Assembly (NCBI GenBank): GCA_015057455.1
Contig: SVEH01000008.1
Coordinates: 1-64,000 of the forward strand
Length of the DNA: 64,000 nt
Direction: 5' to 3'
Source: Lachnospiraceae bacterium
Lineage (GTDB): Bacteria; Bacillota; Clostridia; Lachnospirales; Lachnospiraceae
Part shown: piece by piece, positions 34,669 through 44,506 of the stretch
Position numbering within the stretch: the stretch's first letter is position 1
Layout of the letters: every line of letters starts with the position of its first letter
Notes under the pieces: generated by a model
What the model was told of the DNA's origin: nothing
The model's input: the letters and a program-made list of their open reading frames with translations, nothing else
The model's database searches: none
Position numbers and translations under genes: made by a program

Positions 34669-36012
34669 TTAGAAACTACGTCTTTTGTTTTTGATCATTA
34701 CTGCACCAGATCCGATTACTGCAACTGCACATACACCAAGGATTACGAATACCATATTGTTTAATGTATCGCCAGTTGATGGAGTAGAATCAATCTCTGC
34801 ATCTGCTTGGTCTGCATTATCAGCCATAGGAGCTTTTTCATCTTCAACTTTTACTTCATCATTAGCAACTAATGATAAAATTGGACTGTTTAAGTATAAT
34901 TTTTTAGATGAACCATATGAGAATATAGCGCTTTTTGATGAATCTGTAGTTACATCGATAGTAGTACCATTTGTAAATACTTCTTTACATTCTGCAGGTA
35001 CTTGAGCTTTGTCTAATACAGTAATAACGCTCATTTCATAAACTTTCTTTTCTAATTTCTTGTCGCCCCAGTTCCAATTAATTGTCTTTTTATCTTCACT
35101 TACTTCTGCAACTAGATTAGTATCGTTAGTAGTAATTGTTCCATCTACAATACTGAATTCCTTTGGAATAGTATCTACTAATGAGTTACCCACTACATAA
35201 GATGTTACTTGTTCTGTAATTTTCTCAAATACACCTTTGATGTCACTTACGATAGATGATGATTGAATATCTGCAGTGTAGAACATTGTACCTGTTGATG
35301 TAGGTGTAGATATTCCACGTAAGAAGTTTTCTGCTTTTGTATCTGTGTCATAGCCTATAGTTATTACTTTTAAGCTTGGATTAGTTGTAAATGCGTCAGT
35401 AATTGCATTTTGTGCAGCAGCTTCATCAAATACTTCTCCGTCTGATAATATAATAAAGAATTTATTTTTAGCCTGTGAGCTTCTTAACATATTGTTGGCA
35501 TCTTTTACTCCTGGTGCTAATTTAGTTCCACCGTTATTTTGTAAGTCATTAATAGCTTTATTTAGGTTTGCCTTTGAATTAGTTAGTGGTGAAAGAACCT
35601 TTGATGATTCAAAGAAAGTAACAACACCAACATTTACTTTTACATCAGGAATTGCAAGAACTTCATTTACAAAGCTATTGGCTGCTTCTTTCATTTTTGT
35701 AGTTTTGTTTCCAATCATACTACCTGATGAATCAAGAATAAGAACTATATCTGTGTCGCCACCTTTAGAAACTGTATTTGTAATTTCTGTAGTAGCTTTA
35801 GTTGTGTCAATTTTGAAATTTATTTTAGCATAGCGATTGCCATTTGAATCTTCAGATTTACCATCAACTGTTGTCCACTCAGCTGATTTAGTAACTGTGA
35901 TATTATCTTGTGTTTTGCTAACAACACTATTATCTGCAAAGCTAGTAAATGCACTTGCTACAATCATAGTCATTGTTAATAATCCCCCAATAAATAATTT
36001 TGATCTTCTCAT
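34669..36012 (-). CDS. Wall-anchored von Willebrand factor A protein 1
   Basis: The 447 residues begin with a signal peptide ending near SFAD. An N-terminal beta region (NITVTKSAEWTTVDGK) is followed by a vWA domain with the complete MIDAS start DxSxS (Asp94, Ser96, Ser98 in LILDSSGSM) and further motifs FFIILSDGEVFDE. A second beta domain (around KKTINWNWGDKKLEKKVYEM) precedes the sorting signal TPSTGD, a membrane stretch and KNKRRSF. vWA surface proteins usually bind metal-dependent protein ligands. It has a close paralogue directly upstream. Its promoter lies at 36061-36089. Confidence 0.88.
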   Translation of the reverse strand: MRRSKLFIGGLLTMTMIVASAFTSFADNSVVSKTQDNITVTKSAEWTTVDGKSEDSNGNRYAKINFKIDTTKATTEITNTVSKGGDTDIVLILDSSGSMIGNKTTKMKEAANSFVNEVLAIPDVKVNVGVVTFFESSKVLSPLTNSKANLNKAINDLQNNGGTKLAPGVKDANNMLRSSQAKNKFFIILSDGEVFDEAAAQNAITDAFTTNPSLKVITIGYDTDTKAENFLRGISTPTSTGTMFYTADIQSSSIVSDIKGVFEKITEQVTSYVVGNSLVDTIPKEFSIVDGTITTNDTNLVAEVSEDKKTINWNWGDKKLEKKVYEMSVITVLDKAQVPAECKEVFTNGTTIDVTTDSSKSAIFSYGSSKKLYLNSPILSLVANDEVKVEDEKAPMADNADQADAEIDSTPSTGDTLNNMVFVILGVCAVAVIGSGAVMIKNKRRSF

Positions 36013-36060
36013 TTTATTTCCTCCCCTGAAATATATAACCGTTTATCATCTTATGAATTA

Positions 36061-36089
36061 ATTATAACATAACTATAAAAATAACGCAA
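36061..36089 (-). promoter_or_regulatory. Predicted promoter of vWA protein 1
   Basis: On the minus strand TTGCGT, a 17-base spacer and TATAAT, followed by TAATTCAT. The same TTATGTTATA..TTAATTCAT context occurs at the vWA 2 promoter. Confidence 0.75.
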
Positions 36090-36193
36090 TAAATATTTAA
36101 TATTTTATTAATAATTTTAAGAAATAATAAATATTATTAGTAGTAATAAGTGAAATATAATTGTATCTAAATCTCTCAGTATACAGCATATAA

Positions 36194-36220
36194 TAAAGGC
36201 TCCACTTGCGCGGAGCCTCC
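36194..36220 (-). terminator. Terminator of vWA protein 2
   Basis: On the minus strand GGCTCC pairs with GGAGCC around an 8-base loop, followed by TTTATTAT. Confidence 0.8.
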
Positions 36221-36235
36221 TATCTTATATATTAA

Positions 36236-37585
36236 TTAATAGTTATTTCTTTTTTTACTTAAAGCTACACCTGATCCGATTACTGCAACTGCACATACAC
36301 CAAGGATTACAAATACCATGCTATTTAATGTATCACCAGTTGATGGTGTTGAATCAATTTCTGCGTCAGCTTGATCAGCGTTATCTGCTAATGGAGCTTC
36401 TTCCTCTTCAACTTCAACTTCGTCATCGCCTTCAGTAGCTAATGAAAGTATTGGGCTGTTTAAATATAATTTGTTTGTTGAACCATATGAGAATACAGCA
36501 CTTTGTGAAGAATCAGCAGTTACATCGATAGTAGTACCATTTGTGAATACTTTAGTTGTTCCTTCAGGTACTTGAGCTTTGTCTAATACAGTAATAACGC
36601 TCATTTCATAAACTTTTTTCTCTAATTTATTCTCGCCCCAGTTCCAGTTAATTGATTTCTTGTCAGCGCTTACTTCAGCAACAAGATTAGTGTCATTTGT
36701 TTGAATTGTTCCATCAACTATACTGAATTCCTTTGGAATAGCATCTACTAATGAATTACCAACTACATATGATTTTACTTCTTCTGTGATTTGTTCAAAT
36801 GCACCTTTTAAGTCTGTTACAATACTTGATGATGTTACTGAGCAATCGTAGAACATTGGTTGTCCTGCAGCATTCTTTGTAGCAACTTCTTTAAGGAATT
36901 TATCTCCTGATGTACCAGCATCATATCCTACAGTAATAACTTTTAATCCAGCAACTTCTGTTTTTGCTGTATTTAATAAATTAACAGTTTTTGAAGATGA
37001 ATAAACTTCACCATCAGTTAAGATTATAAAGAATTTATTTTTTGCAGTACTTGCTTGAATCATTTTTTGAGCATCTGGAACTGCTGAATAAAGTTCAGTA
37101 CCACCATATGCTTTAAGTGTATTTAATTTGCTCTTTAATACAGTTGCGTCACTAGTTAATTTAGATAATTCTTTGTGTCCTGTTGCAAATGAGAATATAC
37201 CAACATTTACAGCAACATCTTGAATGTTTGTTACTTCATCGATAAATGAAGCTGCAGCTGTTTTTAATTTGTTAATCTTTGTTCCACTCATACTACCTGA
37301 GTCATCAAGTAACATTACTATATCTGTATTACCACCTTTAGAAATAGTGTTAGTTATTTCTGTAGTAGCATTAGTAGTGTCTATTTTAAAATTTATTTTT
37401 GCATATGGATTACCACTAGCGTCAGTTGATTTTCCATCAATAGTTGTCCATTCTGCACTTTTTGTAACTGTGATATTATCTTGAGATTTAGATACAACGC
37501 TTTCATCTGCAAAGCAAGTAGCTACACTTGAGAAAACTAATGTCATAGTTGTTAAGATTCCAAAAACTAATTTTGATTTTTTCAT
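36236..37585 (-). CDS. Wall-anchored von Willebrand factor A protein 2
   Basis: The 449 residues align with vWA protein 1 over the whole length. It has a signal peptide ending near CFAD, a MIDAS start at Asp94, Ser96, Ser98 (LLDDSGSM), FFIILTDGEVYSS, the same C-terminal domain and the sorting signal TPSTGD followed by a membrane stretch and KKRNNY. The stalk near the end is Glu-rich. The two genes differ most in the ligand-side loops of the vWA domain and are almost identical near the ends, as expected of a recent tandem duplication with diversification. It has its own promoter and terminator. It is divergent from holA. Confidence 0.88.
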   Translation of the reverse strand: MKKSKLVFGILTTMTLVFSSVATCFADESVVSKSQDNITVTKSAEWTTIDGKSTDASGNPYAKINFKIDTTNATTEITNTISKGGNTDIVMLLDDSGSMSGTKINKLKTAAASFIDEVTNIQDVAVNVGIFSFATGHKELSKLTSDATVLKSKLNTLKAYGGTELYSAVPDAQKMIQASTAKNKFFIILTDGEVYSSSKTVNLLNTAKTEVAGLKVITVGYDAGTSGDKFLKEVATKNAAGQPMFYDCSVTSSSIVTDLKGAFEQITEEVKSYVVGNSLVDAIPKEFSIVDGTIQTNDTNLVAEVSADKKSINWNWGENKLEKKVYEMSVITVLDKAQVPEGTTKVFTNGTTIDVTADSSQSAVFSYGSTNKLYLNSPILSLATEGDDEVEVEEEEAPLADNADQADAEIDSTPSTGDTLNSMVFVILGVCAVAVIGSGVALSKKRNNY

Positions 37586-37631
37586 TTTTATACCCCCTGT
37601 ATAAATTATACACCATTTACCTCATGAATTA

Positions 37632-37660
37632 AGTATAACATAGTTGTTATAAAAAAACAA
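37632..37660 (-). promoter_or_regulatory. Predicted promoter of vWA protein 2
   Basis: On the minus strand TTGTTT, a 17-base spacer and TATACT, followed by TAATTCAT as at vWA protein 1. Confidence 0.7.
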
Positions 37661-37732
37661 CACTTTTTTAATAATTTATTAATAATTTTTAAAAAATGTT
37701 AACAAAACCTTTGTTATAGGGCATAGTGAATG

Positions 37733-37761
37733 TTGAAAAATAGTATTTATAATGATAAAAT
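37733..37761 (+). promoter_or_regulatory. Predicted holA promoter
   Basis: TTGAAA at 37733-37738, a 17-base spacer, TAAAAT at 37756-37761. The implied start of RNA at about 37768 excludes the ATG at 37765 as the holA start. Confidence 0.7.
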
Positions 37762-37791
37762 CATATGGAAAGAATTAAAGAGGTATTAGAA

Positions 37792-38766
37792 ATGAAGACT
37801 ATTCGAGAAGATATTAAGAATAATAATTACAAAAATATATATTTGTTATATGGTAGCGATGATTATATGAAAAATTTATATAAGAAAAAGTTAAAAGATG
37901 GCTTACTTAATGGAGCAGATGAGATGAATTATTCTTATTATGCAGGTGATAAAGTAGATGTGGAACAGATTGTTTCTATAGCTAATACCATGCCGTTTTT
38001 TAGTGATAAAAGAATCGTTTTTATAGAGGATTCAAATTTATTTAAAGAAGCAAGTGATTTAGCGGACAGTTTAAAAGAAATACCAGATACAACATTTTTT
38101 GTATTTGTTGAGAATGCTATAGATAAAAGAAATAAATTATACAAGTATGTATCAAAAAATGGATACATAGTAGAAATGAATGGACTTACAGAAACTGAAT
38201 TAATGGCATTTGTACAAAGTGAAATTAAGAAAAATGGTAAGCAAATTTCTAATTTAGATATAAGTTATTTGCTTGGTAAGATAGGCTATGATATGAATGT
38301 TATTCATAATGAGTGTGAAAAACTTTGTTTTTATGTAGGAGATTTAGAAGTCGTAACTAAAAAGGAAATAGATGAAATATGTATTGCTACTTTGGAAAAT
38401 AAAATATTTGATATGCTAGATTGTATAGCATCTGGTAAGAAGGATAGAGCATTAATATTATATAATAATTTAATAGCACTTAAAGAATCACCAATAAAAA
38501 TATTAAGTCTAATTACAAGGCATTATAATATATTATATAAAATTAGTTTAGGAAATAGCGCTAGAGTAGATAGTTCTACTATGGCATCTAATATAGGTAT
38601 ACCACCATTTGCATTGAAGAAATATGGTTATCAATTACAGAAATTTAATAAAGATAGATTACATAGGATTTTGCAAGACTGTTTAGAGATAGAAGAAAAG
38701 TCTAAATCAGGAAGAATTGATCCTCAGATAGGTGTAGAGATGTTGATTGTGAAGTTGTTTGGATAA
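37792..38766 (+). CDS. holA: DNA polymerase III subunit delta
   Basis: HolA is the delta subunit of the clamp loader, which opens the beta sliding clamp. The 324 residues show the family layout: an AAA-like N-terminal domain with NIYLLYGSDDYMKN, then PFFSDKRIVFIEDSNLF, and a C-terminal collar domain with AITLENKIFDMLD-like sequence (IATLENKIFDML) and LSLITRHYNILYKI. I chose the ATG at 37792, which follows AAAGAGG by 8 bases. The earlier ATG at 37765 coincides with the expected transcript start. It is divergent from vWA protein 2 and followed by lepA. Confidence 0.94.
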   Translation: MKTIREDIKNNNYKNIYLLYGSDDYMKNLYKKKLKDGLLNGADEMNYSYYAGDKVDVEQIVSIANTMPFFSDKRIVFIEDSNLFKEASDLADSLKEIPDTTFFVFVENAIDKRNKLYKYVSKNGYIVEMNGLTETELMAFVQSEIKKNGKQISNLDISYLLGKIGYDMNVIHNECEKLCFYVGDLEVVTKKEIDEICIATLENKIFDMLDCIASGKKDRALILYNNLIALKESPIKILSLITRHYNILYKISLGNSARVDSSTMASNIGIPPFALKKYGYQLQKFNKDRLHRILQDCLEIEEKSKSGRIDPQIGVEMLIVKLFG

Positions 38767-38863
38767 ATTTAGTTTGACTTATATTTTTTTGATGTATAGT
38801 TCAATGTGATAGAGAGATAGTAAGTTAGATGGCTAAATATAAACATTATTTGTGAAATTTTAA

Positions 38864-38892
38864 TTGTTAAAACAAAGATGTTAGTGTATAAT
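38864..38892 (+). promoter_or_regulatory. Predicted lepA promoter
   Basis: TTGTTA at 38864-38869, a 17-base spacer, TATAAT at 38887-38892. Confidence 0.75.
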
Positions 38893-38955
38893 GTGAAATG
38901 GTAATTTAGAAAGTTAGAAAAATGAAATACTAAAATTATGAAATGAGGTGCCACA

Positions 38956-40770
38956 GTGGCTACAATAGATCAAAGTAAAATCAGAAATTTTTGTATTATT
39001 GCTCATATAGACCATGGTAAGTCTACATTGGCAGATAGAATTATAGAGAAAACTGGATTGTTAACAGATAGAGAGATGCAGGCTCAAGTGCTAGATAATA
39101 TGGATTTGGAGCGTGAGAGAGGTATTACAATAAAAGCTCAAACAGTTCGTATTATATATAAGGCCAATGATGGACAAGAGTATATATTTAATTTAATAGA
39201 TACTCCGGGACATGTAGACTTTAATTATGAGGTATCTAGAAGCTTGGCAGCTTGTGAGGGAGCGATACTTGTAGTAGATGCAGCTCAAGGAATTGAAGCA
39301 CAAACTTTAGCTAATGTATATTTGGCTTTAGATCATGATTTAGAGATAATGCCAGTAATTAATAAAATTGATTTGCCAAGTGCAGATCCGGAGAAGGTTA
39401 AGGCTGAGATTGAAGATGTAATTGGATTAGAAGCAGAGGATGCTCCACTTATATCAGCAAAGAATGGTATTAATATAGAAGATGTTTTAGAGCAAATAGT
39501 TCATAAGATACCAGCTCCAGTAGGAGATGCAACTGGTCCACTTAAGGCATTGATATTTGATTCAGTATATGATGCATATAAAGGTGTTATTATATTCTGT
39601 AGATTAAAAGAGGGTACTGTGAAGGTTGGAACAAAGATAAAGATGATGGCAACTGGAGCAACTGCAGATGTAGTTGAAGTTGGAATATTTGGAGCAGGAC
39701 AATTTTTACCATGTGATGAATTGTCAGCAGGTATGGTTGGATATATAACTGCAAGTTTAAAGAATGTTAAAGATACACAAGTTGGGGATACTGTAACAGA
39801 TGCACAAAATCCATGTGCAGAACCATTAGAAGGATATAAAAAAGTTAATTCAATGGTTTACTGTGGAATGTATCCTGTGGATGGGGCTAAGTATCCTGAT
39901 TTAAGAGATGCATTGGAGAAGTTACAACTTAACGATGCAGCACTTAATTTTGAAGCAGAGAATTCAGTAGCTCTTGGATTTGGATTTAGATGTGGATTTT
40001 TAGGTTTATTGCATCTGGAGATTATTCAAGAAAGACTTGAAAGAGAATATAATTTAGACTTGGTAACTACTGCACCAGGTGTTATTTACAAGGTTCATAA
40101 AACTGATGGTACAGTAATAGACATAACTAATCCATCTAATTTACCTGATAGTTCTCAAGTGAATTATTTGGAAGAACCTATTGTTAATGCAGAGATAATG
40201 GTAACAACAGAATTTGTAGGTGCAATAATGACATTGTGTCAAGAAAGACGTGGTAGATACCTTGGAATGGAATATATAGAGACAACTAGAGCTTTATTAA
40301 AATACGAATTGCCACTTAATGAAATTATATACGATTTCTTTGATGCATTAAAATCAAGATCTCGTGGTTATGCATCATTTGACTATGAGATGAAGGGATA
40401 TGAACGTTCAGAATTAGTTAAACTTGATATCCTTATTAATAAAGAAGAAGTAGATGCGTTATCATTTATAGTGCATGCTGATTCAGCTTATGAGCGTGGA
40501 AGAAAAATGTGCGAGAAGCTTAAAAAAGAAATACCAAGACATTTATTTGAGATACCTATTCAAGCAGCAGTTGGTAGCAAGATTATTGCTAGAGAAACTG
40601 TTAAGGCTATGAGAAAAGATGTATTAGCCAAATGTTATGGTGGAGATATTTCTCGTAAGAGAAAACTTCTAGAGAAACAAAAAGAAGGTAAGAAACGTAT
40701 GCGTCAAGTTGGTAACGTAGAGATTCCACAAGAGGCATTTATGAGTGTTCTTAAGCTTGATGAAGAATAA
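38956..40770 (+). CDS. lepA: Elongation factor 4 (LepA)
   Basis: LepA is a ribosome-bound GTPase related to EF-G, thought to help ribosome assembly or back-translocation. The 604 residues contain G1 ([13 protein letters not shown]), the effector region ([14 protein letters not shown]), G3 (DTPGHVDF), G4 (NKIDLP), and the LepA-specific C-terminal domain with KMRKDV-like and [21 protein letters not shown]. The start is GTG at 38956 after ATGAGGTG. It has its own promoter. hemW follows after 166 bases, as in many Firmicutes (lepA-hemW-hrcA order). Confidence 0.97.
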   Translation: MATIDQSKIRNFCIIAHIDHGKSTLADRIIEKTGLLTDREMQAQVLDNMDLERERGITIKAQTVRIIYKANDGQEYIFNLIDTPGHVDFNYEVSRSLAACEGAILVVDAAQGIEAQTLANVYLALDHDLEIMPVINKIDLPSADPEKVKAEIEDVIGLEAEDAPLISAKNGINIEDVLEQIVHKIPAPVGDATGPLKALIFDSVYDAYKGVIIFCRLKEGTVKVGTKIKMMATGATADVVEVGIFGAGQFLPCDELSAGMVGYITASLKNVKDTQVGDTVTDAQNPCAEPLEGYKKVNSMVYCGMYPVDGAKYPDLRDALEKLQLNDAALNFEAENSVALGFGFRCGFLGLLHLEIIQERLEREYNLDLVTTAPGVIYKVHKTDGTVIDITNPSNLPDSSQVNYLEEPIVNAEIMVTTEFVGAIMTLCQERRGRYLGMEYIETTRALLKYELPLNEIIYDFFDALKSRSRGYASFDYEMKGYERSELVKLDILINKEEVDALSFIVHADSAYERGRKMCEKLKKEIPRHLFEIPIQAAVGSKIIARETVKAMRKDVLAKCYGGDISRKRKLLEKQKEGKKRMRQVGNVEIPQEAFMSVLKLDEE

Positions 40771-40936
40771 CATTAATTAGATAATATAGAATAGAGCATT
40801 TATGATTTATAGATATATTGTGACATAGAGTAACAACGGTGTAATATATAAGATAGAACTAATAGCAGTTAAAGATTAATAGCTATAAGATGTATAATAT
40901 ATAAGTAGTTAGATAGATTGTAAGATGAGGTAGTAT

Positions 40937-42364
40937 ATGAAAGATTTAGGAATATATATTCATATACCGTTCTGCGTAAAAAAGTGCCGATATTGTGATT
41001 TTTTGTCATTTAATAAAGATGATAATATGAAAAAAGCATATATTGAAGCTTTAAAAAAAGAAATACAATTATACAGTGTAGATAATAGTGAAGGAGTTTC
41101 TTCTATATATATTGGAGGAGGAACTCCTTCTTGTGTAGATGGTATATATATAGAAGAAATATTAAATGAAGTGAGAACACATTTTAATGTGTTAGAAGAT
41201 GTAGAGATAACAATAGAGGTTAATCCAGGAACAGTTACAAAAGATAAGGTTAGTGCCTATAAAAGAGTAGGGATTAATAGAATAAGTATTGGACTTCAAA
41301 GTACGCATAATGATGAACTTAAAATGTTAGGAAGAATTCATAATTATGAAGAATTTTTGGAAACATATAGAATGTTTAGGGCAGAAAGTTTTGATAATAT
41401 AAGTGTAGATGTTATGTCAGCTATACCTAATCAAACAGTTGAAAGCTATAGAGAAACTTTAAATAGAATTATACAACTTAAACCAGAACATATATCATCA
41501 TATAGTCTTATAATAGAGGAAAATACACCATTTTATAAAGAACAAGATAGTTTAAAACTTGTAGATGAAGATACTGAACGACAGATGTATTATATGACTA
41601 AGGAAATATTAGAAAATAGTGGCTATAAAAGATATGAAATATCTAATTATGCTATGGAAGGAAAAGAAAGTAGACATAATAATAGGTATTGGGATGTTAC
41701 AAAATCATATTTAGGCTTAGGATTAGGTGCGTCATCTTATGTAATTAATATGGTAGACACTAAAGAAAATTATACAATAAATACTGGACAAAATAATATA
41801 CAATATAATAAGATAAATAATGTGTTTTCTAGTAAATATAAAATAAAAAATATATTTATAGAATTAATGGATGATAGTATAGTGGCAAAGCGATTTAATA
41901 AAATTAATAATATAAATGAATATATAGCTATATTAAATAGCCAAGAAGATATATTATCAGGTGCTAAGAGAGGTAGTGTTAGTTTAAGACAGAAGCTAGA
42001 ATGTGATGTTGATTTAATTACATTTAGTATGTTAAAAGAAGAGTATATGTTTTTAGGTTTGAGAAGAATTGAAGGAGTAAGCATTAGTAAATTTGAAAAA
42101 TTACATAATATTATAAGTTCATATGCAAAGGAATTTAATACGAAAGATGAAAGTACTATTACAAGTTATAAAGGTGAGAATATAAGTTGCGACAATGAAG
42201 AGAATACATTATTTAAAGAAAGTAATATGTATAATACATATGGAACAGTAATTGATAAATATATTAATATGGGGCTTCTTGTTGTGGAAGGAGATAGAAT
42301 GTATTTGTCAGATGAAGGTATAGATGTGTGCAATACTATTTTTGTGGATTTTATTAATGAATAA
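40937..42364 (+). CDS. hemW: HemW heme chaperone (radical SAM)
   Basis: HemW is a radical SAM protein related to HemN, acting as a heme chaperone. The N-terminal part has IYIHIPFCVKKCRYCDF with the CxxxCxxC cluster motif, then YIGGGTPS and EVNPGT. The HemN-like C-terminal domain includes FLGLRRIEGVS. With 475 residues it is longer than the usual 370-390. The extra residues lie in two Asn-rich, low-complexity stretches, about 280-300 and 400-430. ATGAGG precedes the start. It does not obviously share a transcript with lepA. Confidence 0.93.
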   Translation: MKDLGIYIHIPFCVKKCRYCDFLSFNKDDNMKKAYIEALKKEIQLYSVDNSEGVSSIYIGGGTPSCVDGIYIEEILNEVRTHFNVLEDVEITIEVNPGTVTKDKVSAYKRVGINRISIGLQSTHNDELKMLGRIHNYEEFLETYRMFRAESFDNISVDVMSAIPNQTVESYRETLNRIIQLKPEHISSYSLIIEENTPFYKEQDSLKLVDEDTERQMYYMTKEILENSGYKRYEISNYAMEGKESRHNNRYWDVTKSYLGLGLGASSYVINMVDTKENYTINTGQNNIQYNKINNVFSSKYKIKNIFIELMDDSIVAKRFNKINNINEYIAILNSQEDILSGAKRGSVSLRQKLECDVDLITFSMLKEEYMFLGLRRIEGVSISKFEKLHNIISSYAKEFNTKDESTITSYKGENISCDNEENTLFKESNMYNTYGTVIDKYINMGLLVVEGDRMYLSDEGIDVCNTIFVDFINE

Positions 42365-42423
42365 AGATGACAAGTCATTACTGGTTTTAAATATTTTAAA
42401 TTTGTGAGGAATTTGATATCTTT

Positions 42424-42475
42424 GCGCGCCAAATTCGTTTTGCGAAGCAAAAAACACTTTACGAATTTGAGTGCA
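42424..42475. repeat. CAAATTCG palindromic repeat, copy 1
   Basis: CAAATTCGT at 42430-42438 pairs with ACGAATTTG at 42461-42469, inside a weaker TGCGC/GTGCA pair. Related copies are at 53214-53241 (reverse, partial) and 56771-56822. Confidence 0.7.
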
Positions 42476-42515
42476 CCCTCCTGAGGAGTTTTTGTTTGTT
42501 TCATATAAAATAAAC

Positions 42516-42555
42516 AAAAAAAGAATAAAGTTTTGGATGACTTTATTCTTTTTTT
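42516..42555 (+). terminator. Strong terminator, possibly bidirectional
   Basis: AAAAAAAGAATAAAGT pairs perfectly with ACTTTATTCTTTTTTT around an 8-base loop. It ends transcription from hemW before the protease 2 promoter. Confidence 0.85.
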
Positions 42556-42654
42556 ATATATACAAATGCCATATATAAAGGGAAAAAGCAGGATATAATT
42601 GTATAAATAATGAAAAATGTTAAGAAAATATAAACGAGTTATTACAAAGTTTAT

Positions 42655-42683
42655 TTGAGTACTTGGATTTAGTGTAATATAAT
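42655..42683 (+). promoter_or_regulatory. Predicted promoter of secreted protease 2
   Basis: TTGAGT at 42655-42660, a 17-base spacer, TATAAT at 42678-42683. Confidence 0.7.
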
Positions 42684-42707
42684 ATTGTTATAGGGGTTAT
42701 AAAAATA

Positions 42708-42737
42708 TTTGAAAATCCATGTTCACTGGATTTCAAA
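42708..42737 (+). promoter_or_regulatory. Leader hairpin of secreted protease 2
   Basis: TTTGAAAATCCA pairs with TGGATTTCAAA (one bulged A) around a 7-base loop, near the 5' end of the predicted transcript. It may stabilise the mRNA or take part in regulation. Confidence 0.5.
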
Positions 42738-42814
42738 CATCTTTAATATATGTAAAGTTTACAATGTGGTAGTTGTAGGACATATATTAAAAGTATATTT
42801 GGAGGGATTATAAG

Positions 42815-44485
42815 ATGATGTTATTTAGTAAGAAATTTGGGGTTTCTTTAGTTGCGTTTTTAGCTATGTGTGCAGTGGCAATGCAGCCAATTATGGCCAA
42901 TGCTAATAAGGCAGAGAATTCTAGTGTAAGCAAAAGTGTTGTGCAAGAAGCTACAGGAGAACAAAGTAATGATAAGACATTTAGAGCTGCTAATCCATCA
43001 GTAACAACTGATGCTGATATTAATGTAGATATGCTAACACAACAACTTTCAGAATCTGGTACACCAGTTATTAAGATTGGTTCTACGACTCAAATGTTAA
43101 AGTATCTTGCAAATAGGAAAAGTTTTTATATGAGAAACTTATTGCCTATAAGAATATCTTCCGTTGATAATAGTAAATTAAAATATTTTCCTAATATACA
43201 AAGTCAAGGTGAATTAGGTTCTTGTACTGCTTGGGCAAGTGTATATTATCAAATGTCTTATGCAGTGAATAAGGCATTAAATCGTAATGGAAAATTAGAA
43301 GAAAATACATTTTCACCATCATGGGTTTATAACATGGTAAATGATGGAGAGAATATAGGTACATATTATTCAGATGTTCTTGCAGTATTATCCGAGGTGG
43401 GAGCTGTGCCATCTAATATGGTTGCTATAGATACAACTAATGATTGGCAGAATATAAGAGATTTGCACGCTACAAAAGAGAATTTCTTAGAAGCAAGTAA
43501 ATATAAAGTTTCTGAGTTTTACAATATTGATATAAAGAATAGAGATTATGATACAGTTATAACATGTAATGATGATGTGGATTTAGATACTATTAAAAAA
43601 GCATTGGTTCTTGGAGAAGTGTTGTCAGCAACAACTGTATCAGATAACTGGCAAAGACAAGAAATTGAGCCTAATAAATGGAACAAGGACAATGACCCAT
43701 ATGTTGGAGAAACTATTGTAACAAGATGTGATGGATATTACAGTGGAACACACAGAATTACAATAGTAGGATTTAATGATGATATTTGGGTAGATATTAA
43801 TCAAAATGGTTGTGTTGAAAAAGGCGAAAAAGGTGCATTTAAAATAGCAAATTCATGGGGAACAGAGTTTGATAATAATGGATTTATATGGATGTCATAC
43901 GATGCACTCAATAGAGTTTCATCAGTACCTAGTTCAGAAAATGTAAATCTAGATAGTTATGAAAGAGAACTTGGACTAGTAGATATTATTGGTTTTAAGG
44001 TAGACGTAAAAGAAGAAGATAATGATGTATTTTTAAATATAGATATGGCTACAGATAATGCAGGAGAAGTTGCAGTAAATATTTTAGCAAAAGATAGAGC
44101 AACAGGAGAAGTAATCGGAGATTATAATCCAGTACCATTTATCTATTCAACAACATTCCAAAATATAGGCGTAAATGCATTTGATGGAACATACAATGAA
44201 AATGCACAAGGTAGCTTTTACATTGACTTAAGTAATGTAGTAAAAGGAATTTCAAAAGATAATTTAGAAAACTATGACTTTGAAATATCAATTAGCGACT
44301 CATACGAAGATGCATCTTCTTTAAAGGTAAATAATGTAAAGTTATATATTAAGAGTACAGATACATATATTGATACAGCGTTAACTGAAAAAGCATCTCT
44401 AAACTGGAGAAGCTTACTAATAAAACATGGAAGTGTAAACGAAGCTAGTTTACAAGATGCATATGAACCAGAAGCTGTAGGCTAA
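42815..44485 (+). CDS. Secreted papain-like (C1 family) cysteine protease 2
   Basis: Paralogue of the 21982 gene, 556 residues. It has a signal peptide (ending near PIMANA), a pro-region, and a papain-fold domain with IQSQGELGSCTAWAS (catalytic Cys137), THRITIVGFND (His313) and KIANSWG (Asn346). The NSWG motif is closer to the papain consensus than in protease 1. A C-terminal beta domain of about 150 residues is shared with protease 1. There is no sorting signal. The start follows GGAGGGA. Like protease 1 it stands alone with its own promoter and a structured leader, suggesting separate regulation of two secreted proteases. Confidence 0.88.
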   Translation: MMLFSKKFGVSLVAFLAMCAVAMQPIMANANKAENSSVSKSVVQEATGEQSNDKTFRAANPSVTTDADINVDMLTQQLSESGTPVIKIGSTTQMLKYLANRKSFYMRNLLPIRISSVDNSKLKYFPNIQSQGELGSCTAWASVYYQMSYAVNKALNRNGKLEENTFSPSWVYNMVNDGENIGTYYSDVLAVLSEVGAVPSNMVAIDTTNDWQNIRDLHATKENFLEASKYKVSEFYNIDIKNRDYDTVITCNDDVDLDTIKKALVLGEVLSATTVSDNWQRQEIEPNKWNKDNDPYVGETIVTRCDGYYSGTHRITIVGFNDDIWVDINQNGCVEKGEKGAFKIANSWGTEFDNNGFIWMSYDALNRVSSVPSSENVNLDSYERELGLVDIIGFKVDVKEEDNDVFLNIDMATDNAGEVAVNILAKDRATGEVIGDYNPVPFIYSTTFQNIGVNAFDGTYNENAQGSFYIDLSNVVKGISKDNLENYDFEISISDSYEDASSLKVNNVKLYIKSTDTYIDTALTEKASLNWRSLLIKHGSVNEASLQDAYEPEAVG

Positions 44486-44506
44486 GAATTTTTTAATTAT
44501 GGTTCA

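Larger units (their letters stand above)
42365..42814. other. Gene-free gap with repeat, terminator and protease 2 leader
   Basis: No gene is visible in these 450 bases. They hold a palindromic repeat at 42424-42475, a strong terminator at 42516-42555, the protease 2 promoter at 42655-42683 and a leader of about 125 nt with a hairpin. Confidence 0.6.
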
